Assembly (NCBI GenBank): GCA_024291935.2
Contig: CM044306.1
Location: 21,089,001-21,153,000 of the forward strand
Direction: 5' to 3'
Origin: Okapia johnstoni
Taxonomy: Eukaryota > Chordata > Mammalia > Artiodactyla > Giraffidae
Length of the DNA stretch: 64,000 nucleotides
This document shows, piece after piece, positions 10,656 through 22,945 of the stretch (position 1 is the first letter of the stretch; each line of letters starts with the position of its first letter). A program made the translations under genes and the position numbers. Below the pieces are notes generated by a model that was given only the letters and a program-made list of their open reading frames with translations, was not told where the DNA came from and did no database searches.

Positions 10656-12689
10656 ATAGGATTACCTTCCCCAGACGCCCATCACCCCTGAACCCAGACA
10701 GTGCTCCTAAATGGATGCCAAAGAGTCCCAAACTCACCTACCCATACAGCCCAGTCAGGGTTCTGCCCTGTCCATGCCACCCAGAGGACAGGGAACAGGG
10801 CACTAAGGTTTTATCTGGGGGCAGGCCCCACCCTGTCACATAATTCTGAGGACCACCCACCTAAGACCCTCTAGTCTGAGCAAGGAGTGGGGAGGGGGTT
10901 GAGGGGGGCTCCCTGAGGGCAGATAGAGCCAGGTTCTAGGACCAAATGATTTAGAGGAAGGGGAGCTAATTAACTGGGGTCTGGGTCAATACCCCCAAAA
11001 TAGACCCCAAGGGCCACTCAGACGATGCCCTTTCCCCCCACAATAGACAGGGTGCAGGAACCACGTCATGGCACATGTGGGTGACTGTGCCCAGCAGGGG
11101 AGGCATGGGGGTGATCAGGATGGGGCTGCCCACAGCTAGCTTCCTGCCAGGCAGCCACATGGTTAGGAGTAGGAGGGGGACCAGGGAGGTTTCCCAGAGT
11201 GGTAGTAGGGGCATTTAGGGTCAACCTGAAGGGTGGGGATTTGGGGGCTGTAAGAGGAGGCAGCCAGGATCAAGTCGCTCCAGGCCCAGGGTCTTCTCAG
11301 AACTGCCCCTGCATCTGCATTGCCCTTACCAGTCTGGCGAGGAAAGTCCTGAGGTGCCCACCTCATGCACACTCATTCACACGCTCCAAATCCAAGATCC
11401 TCCACTCCCACGGAACTACTCAAGTCTGACACCAGTGATCGCTCTTAGGACCGGCATGGCCAAGACTTTCAGGCAGAACTGATGTCTGAGCCCCTCCCAG
11501 TGCACCAACATCTTTCATAGTCGCAAACTCCCTGACTCCACAACCACCCCTCTGCCCCCTCCAGCTCCAAAGACTCTTTTATCCCCTCCCCCAGACTCAT
11601 CTCCACCCCTCACAGGGGAAGCCCCAAGGCTCCAAGCCACCCCCATTGCAACCTGGGGCTTCCCCGGCCCAGCCTCCCCATCAAGCACAAGGCCCTGGAG
11701 GAGAGTTTGGACCTTGAGCCCATTTCCTAGCAAGACCTGGTGACCTGACTGAACCACTTCCCCAGAACAACCCTGCCCTGTGACCACTGCAGCCAGGGAA
11801 GGGAATGAGAGACATCTCTGAATCTCCTAACTGGGAAACTGGAGGAGGGATGGCAGTCAGGAGCAGAAGTGAGGGTTGGGGGTAAGCCCGCAGTGGGTGG
11901 AGGAGGGGGGGGGGAGTCTCCACCTGAGAACATACACACACATACATGTGCACACATCTCGAAAATAGAAGGCAAGCTGGTTACAGAAGACGGAGCTGGC
12001 ATTAGGTGGGGGCCAAGGGTACCCCTCCATGACAGCACATAGGCAACCTATCCAAGGTAGGATGAATGGTAGACACGTGACTCCAAGACTGGGGGGCTTT
12101 TCTTATCTGATTTTCACATGAGTTAGTTCCCATCCCCAGCCTGGCACAATGGAGGCCTGGCCCCCTTCTCAGGGAGCAGCCTGACAATAAGGCAATGCCC
12201 AGAGAGGAGAAGGGGCACTGCCAAGCAGACTTTCCAGCGCCCCCCTCCCACATACACATCTGGCTCGCAGCTTCCTCGCTTTCTGGGTGGCACCAGGTCC
12301 CAGACACCCTCAGCAGAGCAAAGACGACCAATCTGTGCCTTCCTCCCTATGCCCCCAAATACTTCCATAACCCTACGGTGCCACCAGATCCAGAGACATC
12401 CTTCCCCTGGCTCCACTGGCCCCCGTCCCCAATTCTGACGGCTCCCCGCACTCCACGGGGGACACCAGCTGAATGGGCCCCGCCCCCCAACCGGCTGCCT
12501 CTGGTGGGGGTGGGCCCCAGGGCTGATTCTCCCCAAACCACAGGGCGGCTCAGATAACAGGAGAAAAAGAAGGAGGGGGCTAGTCCGTTGGGCATCCGAT
12601 CTCTCCCCAAACAGGTTTCAAAGTCTTTTTGTTTTACTTGTTTGTGAAAAGAAAAGAGAGAGAGCAGGAGTTCCCAGCGTCAGTTCTGC

Positions 12690-13330
12690 CACAGCTCGGC
12701 AGCCAGAGACACGCGCGGCAGACGGCCCCAGACACCTCCCGGCTGCGCGCGAACACACCGGAGCAGACAGACGCACAGACGGGGCTCCCCCACCCTGAGC
12801 ACGGGCGGCGGGTTGGGAAGCCCAGGAAACCCCAGGTTCCCGTCGGAATCCGCCCGGCATCGGGTCCCCGCCTGCGGATTCTATCAGCAACAGGCCAAGG
12901 GGCCCCGATGCCTGCGCGAGCCGGAGGCTCTCCAAAATCCCCCGGGGGAGAGGTTACCTCGCAGTAGGGGGAAGCAATCCGTCAGGGTCACCCGCGGGCA
13001 CAGCGTATGCCCTGACTCTGAGCCTTGGAGTCGCTCTGCGTCAGGGGTTGCGGGGTCCAGGGAGAGGAGCGGTTTGGGGGGCCGTGGCTCAGGGGCGCAG
13101 GGCTAAAGCAGCGGCCATGGCGAGTCACGTGCGGAGGCTGAAACTTTACCCGGAGCCCCAGACTGGGGGGGCGGAGGGTACCGAGCCGCGGGGAGGCCCT
13201 CACCCTCGGGCCCGCCCCCGTCCGCCCACCGACCAATCACCAGCCAGGGGCGGACCTACAGGATCACGCCCCACCCCCCCCCCATCCTTAATAGACCCAG
13301 GGAAAAGGGCGAGTCTTAAAGGAGCCGTGC
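12690..13330 (-). promoter_or_regulatory. RARA: CpG island / candidate RARA promoter (13-kb promoter)
   Basis: CpG density rises sharply here (GCGCGCGAAC, CCCGCGGGCAC, GAGCCGCGGGG). On the minus strand a CCAAT box is readable (ATTGG within 'gattggtc', near 13,232), with GC-rich Sp1-like boxes beside it (CCGCCCCTGG region) and an E-box CACGTG near 13,127. The distance to the start exon (about 12 kb) fits the spacing I recall for the human RARA alpha-1 first exon. This is inference from composition and spacing. Confidence 0.55.
12958..13110 (-). other. RARA: Candidate RARA non-coding first exon
   Basis: On the minus strand a consensus-like donor (CTGCGAG|GTAACCT, boundary 12958/12957) closes a CpG-rich stretch with no ATG, just downstream of the CCAAT/GC-box region. 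The 5' end is a guess. cDNA or CAGE data would settle it. Confidence 0.45.
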
Positions 13331-13654
13331 CTAGCAGAAAGCTCGACCGTGGGAATCTGGGAGAATCCCTCCCTCTGCCCCCAAAGAAGAGATTGAGAGC
13401 GAGAAGGGGAGTTCTGCGCAAAGAATGGAATGAGGACTCAGTGGAGAAAGGATTGCTGTGTGCGGTATCACACTCCTCCCCCCCCAACCATACACACCCA
13501 CACTCACAGAGGGGAGGATCACGATCACGAGCACACACCCTTCACACCTAAACCTGGGTTAGACAGGCGGCGACGTAATTTGGAAGCACATACAGAGATT
13601 CCGGCCCTAGAGGTAAAGCCTCTGACCCCCTTCATTATAATCTTCCTCCTGGAG

Positions 13655-13750
13655 CCCCCTGAAAATAAGAGCTGTGTGACCTTGAGCGAGTCGCTTCCTT
13701 TCTCTAAATCTCAATTTTCTCACTGGCAAAAAAAGGAGTGCAAAGGCATG
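13655..13750 (+). repeat. MIR SINE fragment
   Basis: Recognised by the MIR core 'agctgtgtgaccttgagcga' followed by 'cttcctttctctaaatctca'. Confidence 0.65.
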
Positions 13751-14114
13751 TAGACCACTCCCAAGCACGGCCCCCTCCTCTTCCCCTAAACACCCTTCCA
13801 GCTTGAGTGGGTCGGAGGAACTCTGGCCCAACCCAACCTTTCAGCCACCCCCAGAATCCTTCCCCTCAAAGAACAGCGATTCTCAGAGGTACTCCGAGAG
13901 CCGAGCTGGGGGCGCCCTGGAGCACCGCTACATTCCCAGACTCAAGCTTCTCTCTCCTGGTCCAGGCTGGAGGAGACAGAAAAGCTCACATTCTTGGGGC
14001 AGAAACTGAGTCATTCTCCCTCTGCAGAGACCCCAGTCCCCGACAGAGCCACAAGCTCCCTCCTAGCCTGCCGCTCCGTTTAAGGGACCATCTGCCCACC
14101 TCTAGCCGTCTGTT

Positions 14115-14131
14115 GGGCGGGGGGGGGGGGG
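14115..14131 (+). repeat. Poly-G run
   Basis: GGGC is followed by 13 consecutive G. This is a quadruplex/slippage-prone tract, and the exact length is uncertain in any assembly. Confidence 0.8.
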
Positions 14132-14439
14132 ACAGAAAGAGGAATTAATAAGTGAACACCTCCGTCCAGGTCCTCGGTCAGAGAAGTGGCCACAAGTGCC
14201 CCCACAGGACTTCCCACTGTAAGGGGAAGTGCCCACTCCCAGGCCTCCTGTGAGGAGACAGCATGACCCGGCTGGCAGAGCTCTCAAACCCACAGGCCCG
14301 ACGGTCCCCGCTTTTTAAACGAGGAACCCCATGCTGCGAGTGGACACTGGGTTTAATCCCCCGATCGCCCAGCACGGGTAGCACAGCCGGGTCTAGGGCT
14401 GAGGGATCTCATTGTCTCTCTCCAGCTTTGGGCCCCCAG

Positions 14440-14700
14440 TCTGGGTGAGGTAGGACAAGCAGGGTCGGACGGACGCTGTGCCCTGAGGTCCGGCGGCGCG
14501 GGGAAAGAGTCCGGGTGACGCTTCCCCAGGCCCCTTCCCGCCCGCTGGGCCGGGCTGTCTCCCGCTCCCGTCTGGATTTCCGTCCGCCGGTGCGAACCAG
14601 CCCCTCCCGCCCTGTCCCGGCCAGATCCATCCGCAAACATGCGCTCAGCGGGCAGGAATGCGCCAATGGCTCCCAGATGTGCACGCCGACGCTTAACCCC
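14440..14700. promoter_or_regulatory. CpG-rich cluster upstream of the 13-kb RARA promoter
   Basis: CpG-dense sequence (CCGGCGGCGCGGGG, TCCGTCCGCCGGTGCG, CCCGCCCGCTGGGCCG) lies about 1.3 kb upstream of the candidate first exon. It could be an island shore, an enhancer or another start site. No splice donor could be assigned with confidence. Confidence 0.45.
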
Positions 14701-15949
14701 TTCTCCCCCAACTCCCCCCCAACCCCCCACCCCCGCAAAAGGCCTTCTAGCTTGAGTCCAGCCAGCAGCAGGGGGCGCAGCTCAGAGGGAGGAACCAGCC
14801 TGGGAGGGGATTCAGTGCCAGCCGCCCCCCAGCTGGCACAGTCTCCTAGATTCCAACAGTCTAGATTCTGCCAGGCTTCCTTCCCGCGGAGGCCAGAGGG
14901 GAAAGATCACGGACACAAAAATGTATCGTGCACTTTGTGCACAGGCATACTGCCTCCCACGAAGGGGGGCCTTCACGTACACCTGCCAGCACATGGGGTT
15001 AGGTACACTCGCGCACATGGGGATGCAGGTGTGCAATTGCACACCCAGGACATCCATATATGCACATGCGTGTGCACATTAGCACACACATGTATGCACA
15101 CATATGTATACACACAGAACTAGCACATACAAGACAGGCATTTGTGCACCCACAAGGTCATGAAGCAGAGGGGAGGCACACTCCTGAACAGACAGAGCAG
15201 GAGACCCACATGCAGATGAGGGTAGAAATTCATGCACCCACAAACCTGCTCCCCATGGAGGGCAGACACTCACGCACAGAAAATTGATACCCATGTGTAC
15301 AAGCACACAGCCGCACACTTTAGGGCACTACCTCACTGCTGAGTTGAACTCCAGCTCTGCGGGACCCACTCTAGGGTCCCCACCCGCGCCCTCCAGGGAC
15401 TCTCTTGCAAGAGGGAGGAGTGCTCAGGAGGCCAAAGGAGGGAGACAAGCCACAGTCCCAGGGACTCCTCACTCTAAAAAAGACACCCCTTCTTGGGGCC
15501 TAGCCTTCCCCTCTGGCAGGCAGAGGAGATGAGCTGGGGGAGGAGCCTGAGCAGCTGATTTCCCAAGACAGGCATCCCTCTCCCAACTAGAGGAAATCTG
15601 AGAAAACCCAGATAGGTGCCCGGCCAGAGACAGCCTCAGTCAGACAAAGGAGATACAAAATAGCTGTGAAACACCCTGGGAGAGCCTACACTTCCAGCAA
15701 AACAAGGCCTCCATTTCTCTGCCTGTGGGGAAATCCTAAAGAAGAGCATCACTGGTAATCTGAACACAGGATGGGAAATACTGCCCCCGCAAGACCACCT
15801 GGATGCAGGTGGGGTGGAGATGTCTGCTGGAACCTGAACTGACCCCACCAGACTCCTCTCCCCCTCCCTAGCTGCTCAGCTTATCCCCCAAAACCCCCTC
15901 ATGGCCCCACCCATCTCACTTTCACAAGTCCTGGAGAGTTATCCAGGGC

Positions 15950-16070
15950 AAGGCTCCTGCTTCCATTGTACAGATGAGGAAACCGAGGCTCAGAAAGGGA
16001 ATGGCCCTGCTCAAGGTCATACAGCTTGTCAGTGGCAGAGCTAAGAGTTGAGATTCAAACTCACAACCCC
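15950..16070 (-). repeat. MIR SINE (antisense)
   Basis: The reverse-orientation MIR signature 'acagatgaggaaaccgaggc' is followed by 'caaggtcatacagcttgtca' and 'gcagagctaagagttgagat'. Confidence 0.8.
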
Positions 16071-19000
16071 TCCTCAAACCCCCATCTATCCTGAATATAT
16101 TTCCATGCAGCACCCTGCTCCCTCTTCCTTTATCCCCCAACAGAGCACAGGGCAGAAACACCAGCCTTGCCTGGCTCTGCAGATTTGTGGGTGGGACCAG
16201 GACATGCCAGACAGAGATCAGAGAAGATGCTGGGAGCTACATACATAGCCCCCCAACCTCACCCCCAAGCCCGGTGCCCACCTGCCCAGCAGGCATGGCC
16301 AGTGACTCAGCTGCATCCGGGGGAGATGCCAGGGCAGTGACTCACCTACCGAGAAGAGCTGAGCCTGGCACCTTGCCAGCCCCAGGACAGAAGTGACTTA
16401 GTCACCGAGACTGTGATACCCAGCAGGCACAGCCCAGGGATTGGGGACAGGGGCAGGCCGTGTCCTCCATGGTTATCTGCATCCCTGATGAACGGGCATC
16501 CTGGGGCAAGCCATGGCGCTACCCGCCCCTGAACCCTTACCACTCCCCACACCCACCATGACAGGCCCTGCTTCCATGCAGACAAGTTTTCTGAGACCCC
16601 TGGGCTGCCCTGCCCCTCCCCTGAATGAAGCCCACCCCTTGCCCATCACTCACCACCCACTCTCCCCCCAGCCCCACCTCCTCCTGCCACCCAAGTTGTA
16701 CCCAGGCTGTGATTCTCCTTTAACGTGTCTTGGCAGCACCTCCTACCCCCACAGCCCCTCTTCTCCCCGCCACACACACATGTACTCATACACACTTCTG
16801 CCAGCCCTGCTTCTGCCAGCAGCTGCTGAAGTTGTTCAGCGGGAGGGGAATCGGGGTGCAGGGATTGAGTTACCAGAGGCTGACGGGGTGGGCTGTCACC
16901 TAATCCCTTCCCCAGCTCATCCTCAGCCCTGGGTACAGCCTCCCTTACCCACCTGCTCCCCTCCCACCTCTGGCTGGCAGCCTACTGCCCTTTAAGCCCC
17001 TCCACCCCCACTCCACCCAAGCTAGAAAATAAATGTTGAAGGGTATTTGTCATGCAAAGACCAGCCCAGGATATGAGAGAGAGAACAAGAGAGAAGACAG
17101 AGACAGACAGAAAGAACCATTCCTGTGCCCAGGCTACAGGCACTAGGTGTGTGGATCTCTGTGTATGTTGAGCCAGAAAGGGACCGAGTAACTCCCCAAG
17201 TCTTGGGAGAGTTGATGGGGCCCAAGGGGAGCCGACAGGCTGAACAACCTCAATCCATTTGCACTATTGATTTCTCATACACTGCAGCCGGCCTGATGAG
17301 GGGGGATGATAAATCAGCCCCCCAGAGACATAGAAACTGAGTGGATGGGGGGAGGGGCCCCTGCACCACAGTTGGTGGCCCACTGAGACCTGCTTGGCGG
17401 GGAGGAGGCGGGCGGGGCGGCCGAGTGTCAGGAGGCAGGGTGGGGAGTGGGTGTTGGATTAAAGCCTGTCTGGGACACCTCCTTCCAGCTGGATCTGAAG
17501 CTGATTGGAAGAAAGAAGGTGGTGGACAGAAGCACCATCTTTAGCTCCCCAAGCAGGGTTCTGAACAACCCCAGAGGGTGCCCTTCACCCACTGGCCTAT
17601 GGAATGGCGCCCCCTGCAGCTATGCAACATGCTAGCCCCTGGGATGAGGCTCAACTCTGAGGGACCACATTTCTCTGCTGAACTTTCTCCCCCACCTCTG
17701 GGCTTCAGAGGGCTCACTTCTGACTGTGATCAGAAGCCAATGGCAATCTCCCTGCTCCCACCCCCTTCCTTTGTTGGGTGGATTGGCAAACAACACTGTG
17801 ACCTAGGCGTGGCAGGACGGGGGCTCACAAAGGGCTCTGGAGAGTCTGGAAGCCTGTATCCTAGTCCTTGGTTGGTCCCTAATTCCTCCTGGGACTGTGG
17901 GCAAAATCCCCCACCCTCGCTGGGTCCCTAAAATGGGGTTAGGCCGGATGCCCCTTTTTGAAGGTATCTCCAAGCTCCCGGCTAGCCAGCCTGTGAGACT
18001 GTTGGAAGCGGCCCAGCACCTCGAATCACACCAGTGGCCACAGGCCACCTAAACAAACCCCAACCCTGACCTCCTTCCAGCCTGGACACACACTCTCTCC
18101 ACACACAGCGGAGACTTATAAACAAACCAAGCTGGGGTTTACCAAAGACCCTGCATAAACAAGCAGAGAGGGAAAGAGACCAGGAGCCTGGCCAGGCCCT
18201 ACTTGCTGCCGGATGGACAGAGAGACGGAGGGAGCACAGCCCAGTGGGGGGAGGGGGTGTGACAAGAGAAAAACAAAGGGTGCAAGGGGCCTGGATTGGG
18301 GTTCCAAAACAGCCAATGATGGGGTGAAAGTCCAAGGGCAAATAACATCCCCTCTTTCCCCCTCTGTAGGGGAAAGGGATGGGCCAGGTGCCTCCAAAGC
18401 CCCTTCTGGTTCTATTTGGATAGAGAGAGCCCTGGGGGTCCCTGGGACTCCCCTGCCCAGTCCAGCCCATCCTCTGGTCAGGACCCTCTTCTCAAGGCCC
18501 TACCCCTGCCCGCCACACCTCCTTGCTCTGTCTACTGCTCCCCTGGCCCTTCCTCACTCCTCCACCCGCCAGCCTACCCTCACCTTGGCCAGCCCCTCTG
18601 CCTGCCCCGTGCTTTTCTGCACGTCCCTCCTGCCAGGGGACAGACCAACTAAAAATAGTCCCTGCAGCCTTTCTCGCCCACAGCTGCCCAAAGAGCAGGA
18701 AATGAGGGGGGCAGGGAGGCCCATGTCCTGCTCTCCCCCACAAACTCCCAGCCCCAAATCAGGTCCAGCCCTCCAGCCTGGGGCGAGTGCCAACTTGGCC
18801 ATCTTGGGGGCACCCCACACCCCTTCCCTAGGGGGAGGCCTGCCCATAAGTGCCTACAATCCGAGAGCTATCCTTACCCCGCAGCAGGGGGAGAGGAGGC
18901 CAGTGGTCTGGAGGGAAACCTTCCCAATTTCTGACAAATCAGTGCCAACCACACTGTGGGCATCGAGAGGGCAGGGCCTGGCTCCACGGACTGGTCTTTT

Positions 19001-20419
19001 GAGGGCAGAGGGAACTGGTGTGGGGAAGTCTGTGCTGGTTCTCTTCATCCTGGCCCAGCTGGAAGGAAGACAAAATAGTGCCCCAGCTTCAATTATGCTA
19101 ATCCCCCGTTCCCCTAAATGTGTGGGTGCAGACAGAGGGGTTTCGGTAGCCACCCCCAGATACCATGGGAAAAAAGCTTTAGAGGAGAGGTCTTGGCTCC
19201 CATACATAAAGATGGAAGCCTGGAGGCAAGAACAGGCCATGCCTGCCAGGCTGGGCATATGCTGCCCCCAAGCTGAGTCAGAGGCTGGGAGGGAGGAGCC
19301 GGGCGCTGGGTGCCAGGGGCTACAGAGCCTCCACCCCTATCCCACTTGGGACTCCTGACACCTCCAAGCCCTGGGAGAAGGCCCTCCCTGCGCAGGAGGA
19401 AGGAAACCAGCTTAGCGACTCTCTGGAGGCCTGCAGGGCAGCTCTGCACCAGGAGGCAGGCGGGAAACCCAGGAGTCTTGGCTCCTGGCCCAGGGAGGGA
19501 GTGAGAGAAATACCTCGGAGGGGAGGAAACAGCCTGGAGAGAGGCAAACACAAGTGCCCCCAGCAGCTCCCAGAGGTGACCCTCCAGGAGGAACTGGCCA
19601 GAGGGGCTGCAGGGGGAAAGGGAACACATTTCTGAACAAGAAGGGAGAAGAAGGCAGAGCCCTAGGGATGCGGCAAGCAAGGCAGGCCAGCCAGGCTCTC
19701 ACCTGCTCTCCTCTCCTCCCATCAGAGCCGGTCAGAGTCTGAAGTGCTTATTAAGGGCACTAAATATCAGGGAGGTCCTAGGGGTCTAAGTGTGTTCCCC
19801 CCTCCTCTTATCTCCAGACCCCAGCCTGTTCCTTCCTGAGCTTCCCCTGGCATCCCTCCCCTGGGGCCCAGCCAAGTCAGGAGTCAGCAGGCCCAAGGTG
19901 GTGCCTGGGAGGCCTGGGCAGTGCCAGGGGCAGCCCTCATACCATCCTCCCACTGGCTTCCCTCCCGCCTGCTCTCAGCCGCCACACATATCTCAGCTGT
20001 CGAATCCTATTAGGGCTCCTGCCCAGTGAGCCGGACAAGGAGGCCACTGGGCAGGGGAGAGACAGGGACAAGGACGCTGAGCAGGAATGGCAGGAGGAAG
20101 GTGGAGACAGGGCTCAGGGGAGAAGGTGTGGAGCCCCAGAGGACGAGAGAGCTGGTAGCCAGCTATGACCTGCATTAGGGGAATTCTGCAGCCCCTAGGG
20201 CAACAACTTGGTTTCTCCATCCCAGAGATGGGCAAGGATGGGGGAAGGAAACTGAAGGCACAGAGATGACCTAGATTAGAAAAAGAATCCCATCCTATAA
20301 CACTATCCCCGCCCCTCGCCCCACCACACCCCCACCCACTACCATTTGCACTGGGCTGTAGGATACATCGTCTTATGAGGTCTTTATGGCTGCATCCCTA
20401 TCAGGCAAGCTGGACTTGT

Positions 20420-20545
20420 TACTAATAGCCGTTTTTATAAATTAAGAAACTAGAGGCTTAGAGACCTGTATAAATGCACGTAGTCAAATAAGCGAGCTGA
20501 GTCTCAAATTCAGGCCTGATTCTCAGTTCACTACTCACAAGCAGA
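20420..20545 (-). repeat. Probable MIR remnant (antisense)
   Basis: A diverged match to the MIR reverse complement ('aagaaactagaggcttagag', 'gcgagctgagtctcaaattc'). Confidence 0.5.
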
Positions 20546-21193
20546 ATTTACTTTCCTTCCTGGGTCAAGAGCAGAACTGAGTCTGAAGTCACTCCATTAT
20601 CCACATTTTCCTCCAAAACCATCCTAGGGGATCTGGGGGATCATGAAGGAATACAGAACACACCCTACACCTAGATAGAGTGACCAGATAGGGGTGCGCC
20701 ACCCACCCGCCACACAGAGAGCTAGAGGGGTTCCCTCAAAGTGTGACCTGTCTGTTCCATGGCTCCCCAGCCCAGTCTGCTACACCCAGAGGCAGTACAC
20801 ACACTTACACACACGGTTACTCAGACAAGTCATACACCCCTCCTGCCAACCCACCAAACCAGAATGGGATGCCCTAGATCTTCAGAAAATAAGGCCTGTC
20901 AGCCCCCCAGGAGAGGGACAAACAAGTCACTGTAAACACTAGTTATCATCCACCCCTCTCTCAGCAAGCCTGCAGGAGGGCAGAAGCTTCAGGGTAACTC
21001 CAGGAGCTCGAGCTCTGAAAGCCAAGGAGCCCAGGGAGCTGGCATGGCTGGGTGGCCTCCCTGATTTGGTCCACACCCCCTTCCCCAGCCAACTGGGCTG
21101 AGTCTATTCTGGCCTGGGCCACACTCTGGGACCTCTCCCCTTCCATGCATGCAGCCACTTCTATCCCGAGCTTATAGATCTTACAGCCGTATA

Positions 21194-21197
<4 letters not shown>

Positions 21198-21254
<57 letters not shown>
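21198..21254 (+). repeat. (CA)28 microsatellite
   Basis: An uninterrupted run of 57 bases of alternating CA, the longest microsatellite in the window. It is likely to be length-polymorphic and has Z-DNA potential. It lies about 0.5 kb downstream (in the RARA sense) of the candidate upstream first exon. Confidence 0.97.
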
Positions 21255-21255
<1 letters not shown>

Positions 21256-21559
21256 CCTTTGGCCACTCCAACGTGCCATGAGCCTGGAAGCGGGCACTGG
21301 TTCTACAAGGAGAGTAGGGAGTGGAGGGCAAAGTCCTGGGCTCTTAGGGCTGGCGGGGGGCGGGGAGGGAGGGCAGAGAGGAAGCGAGAGAGAAATCCCC
21401 AGGGAGTCTTGGCTTCCCCAGCGGTCTCCCGGTCGGCTCCCTGTCACCTTAGCGTGCCAGTTCTCCCCTCAAAGTGAGGTGGGGGAAGGGGGATTAGGAA
21501 ACACTGCAAAGGAGGGTGCGGGGTCTGGCGCCCAGGCAGACCTTACCCCCACTTTCCAT

Positions 21560-21870
21560 TCTTAGCTGGAGAACGGGAATGCCTGAGGGGCGTGCAGCAA
21601 GGGCGCAGGAGGGCGCAGGGGCTCGGAGCTCCCAGGCACCCCTGTGTTCCCAGGCCCCCACCTCCCTGGTCTACAGCGAGCCGTGGGGGAGGAGAGATGG
21701 GGAAAGCCTGAACTGCCGAGAGGGAAACGGCCAGATGAGAAGCGGAGAGGCCAGGCGGAAGGCGGCCGAGGCAGAATTGGGAAGGGGTGTTCGAGATCCT
21801 ACCTGCTCAGGTGCGTGCCGGCGGGGGGCGATGGGGTTCCCAGGAGAACCGGGGAAGCCCTCTCAGCTCG
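21560..21870 (-). promoter_or_regulatory. RARA: CpG-rich candidate upstream RARA promoter region
   Basis: Local CpG enrichment (GGGCGTGCAGCAAGGGCGCA, GCCGGCGGGGGGCGATG). It lies about 9 kb upstream of the 13-kb island and about 5 kb from the CDC6 3' end. Human RARA has, as I recall, a second first exon with similar spacing. This is inference only. Confidence 0.4.
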
Positions 21871-22060
21871 ATTCAGGATTCCCCCCTGCTTCTGGGTTAG
21901 GCTGCTGCAAGAGGCACAGGTTCCCGTTGGGTCCTAAAGCCCACTCTCCAAACAGTAGGCTCTCCCCGCCCTCTTCCACCAGCCGTGACTGGGTCAGCGG
22001 GTGCAGAGCTGAGCCGATGGGGCAGAAAGAACTCACTGGTGAAAGACGAGGTCTGAGTCA
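21803..22060 (-). other. RARA: Candidate alternative RARA first exon (non-coding)
   Basis: The minus-strand donor CTGAGCAG|GTAGGATC (boundary 21803/21802) closes a moderately CpG-rich stretch. The 5' limit is arbitrary. Support is the donor, the composition and the spacing to the downstream promoter. Confidence 0.35.
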
Positions 22061-22742
22061 TGGGCTGGGGACAGCCACAGTCCCCGGTGTCAAATACACA
22101 GCACATGGGAGATTTTAGCTGAGGATATTATGGGACAGAATTAAAGAAAACATTGCTTCTGCCTGGCCTGAACGGATGGATTTGAGCTTTGGGACTGAAG
22201 GTGGGGTTAAGATGGCTTTTCTCACCACTCCCAACTAGCCTGGGATCTAGGGAAGGGGGTTGTTCACTTTGGACAGGAGCTCACTTCTACCATCCCCCTC
22301 CTAGACAGAGCACAGTCTCCCCTAAATTATTCCTAAATGCCTAGGAGGAGGAGGTCATGCCAAGGGGAAAGAAGACACTGATTTCTAGCAAGCGGAAAGG
22401 GCAGTATGACTTAGGTAGCAGTTGGAAATTGGCATATTTATACCCTTAGACTGAGGCCTATGTGTCTGGGAGTGTGTTGGGCTGTGCAGATATACGTAGA
22501 CAGGTGAGAGGATAAGCCGGTGGGGCTGAGAGTCTTTGGGTTACATCCTTTGGCAGAAATGGCAACTGTCAGTGAAGGAAGGGAATGCAGAACTTGGGGT
22601 TGACTCGGGCTCCCTACCCGGCCCTCAATAGGATCCTGAAGCTTTACCAGAATGAATATGTTAAAGGAGGGTATTTTCCCAGGTACTGTTTAGGAGAAAT
22701 AGGGGGCATGAGGGCCTCAGCATAATTAGATCAACTACAAGG

Positions 22743-22945
22743 TTGTTGTTTAGTCGTTCAGTCGTGTCCGACTCTTTGTGACCCTATGGACTGTAGCCCA
22801 CCAGGCTACTCTGTCCTGGGCTTCTCCAGGCAAGAGTACTGGAGTGGGTTGCCATTTCCTTCTCCAGGGAATCTTCCTGACCCCAGGGATCAAATCCTGC
22901 ATTGGCAGGTGGATTCTTTACCACTGATCCACCAGGGAAGCCCAC
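22743..22945 (-). mobile_element. Bov-tA SINE (antisense)
   Basis: Reads in reverse: 'cgtgtccgactctttgtgac', 'ggagtgggttgccatttcct', and ends 'ccaccagggaagccc', the reverse complement of the Bov-tA head. It is the first ruminant SINE met since 2.95 kb. Confidence 0.93.

Larger units (their letters stand above)
1235..12957 (-). other. RARA: RARA intron between the 13-kb first exon and the start exon
   Basis: This is about 11.7 kb of mostly GC-rich, C/T- or G/A-biased non-coding DNA. It contains one L1 fragment with a nested SINE (2.3-3.3 kb), a MIR at 5.3 kb, several CA/GT microsatellites, two local duplications (about 4.0 and 7.4 kb) and poly-G tracts. No further exon could be supported. Many open frames occur here on both strands, but they have no family resemblance. 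Confidence 0.6.
13111..21802 (-). other. RARA upstream region / long first intron of an alternative transcript
   Basis: This is about 8.7 kb of GC-rich DNA with no recognisable coding exon. It contains a second CpG cluster (14.44-14.70 kb), MIR remnants (13.7, 16.0, 20.4 kb), a poly-G run (14,115-14,131) and a long CA repeat. It has no ruminant SINE. A 381-codon open frame on the + strand (18,213-19,358) is judged spurious. Confidence 0.5.

Noticed and set aside
13048..13551. 167-codon + strand frame over the 13-kb CpG island
   Set aside because: Arginine/proline/glycine-rich translation typical of CpG islands, on the strand opposite the RARA promoter, with no domain.
18213..19358. 381-codon open frame on the + strand, opposite RARA upstream DNA
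   Set aside because: The product is low-complexity (P, G, S, R rich) with no recognisable domain and no splice or promoter context. Adjacent frames are also open because the region is GC-rich. Conservation and cDNA would be needed to revive it.
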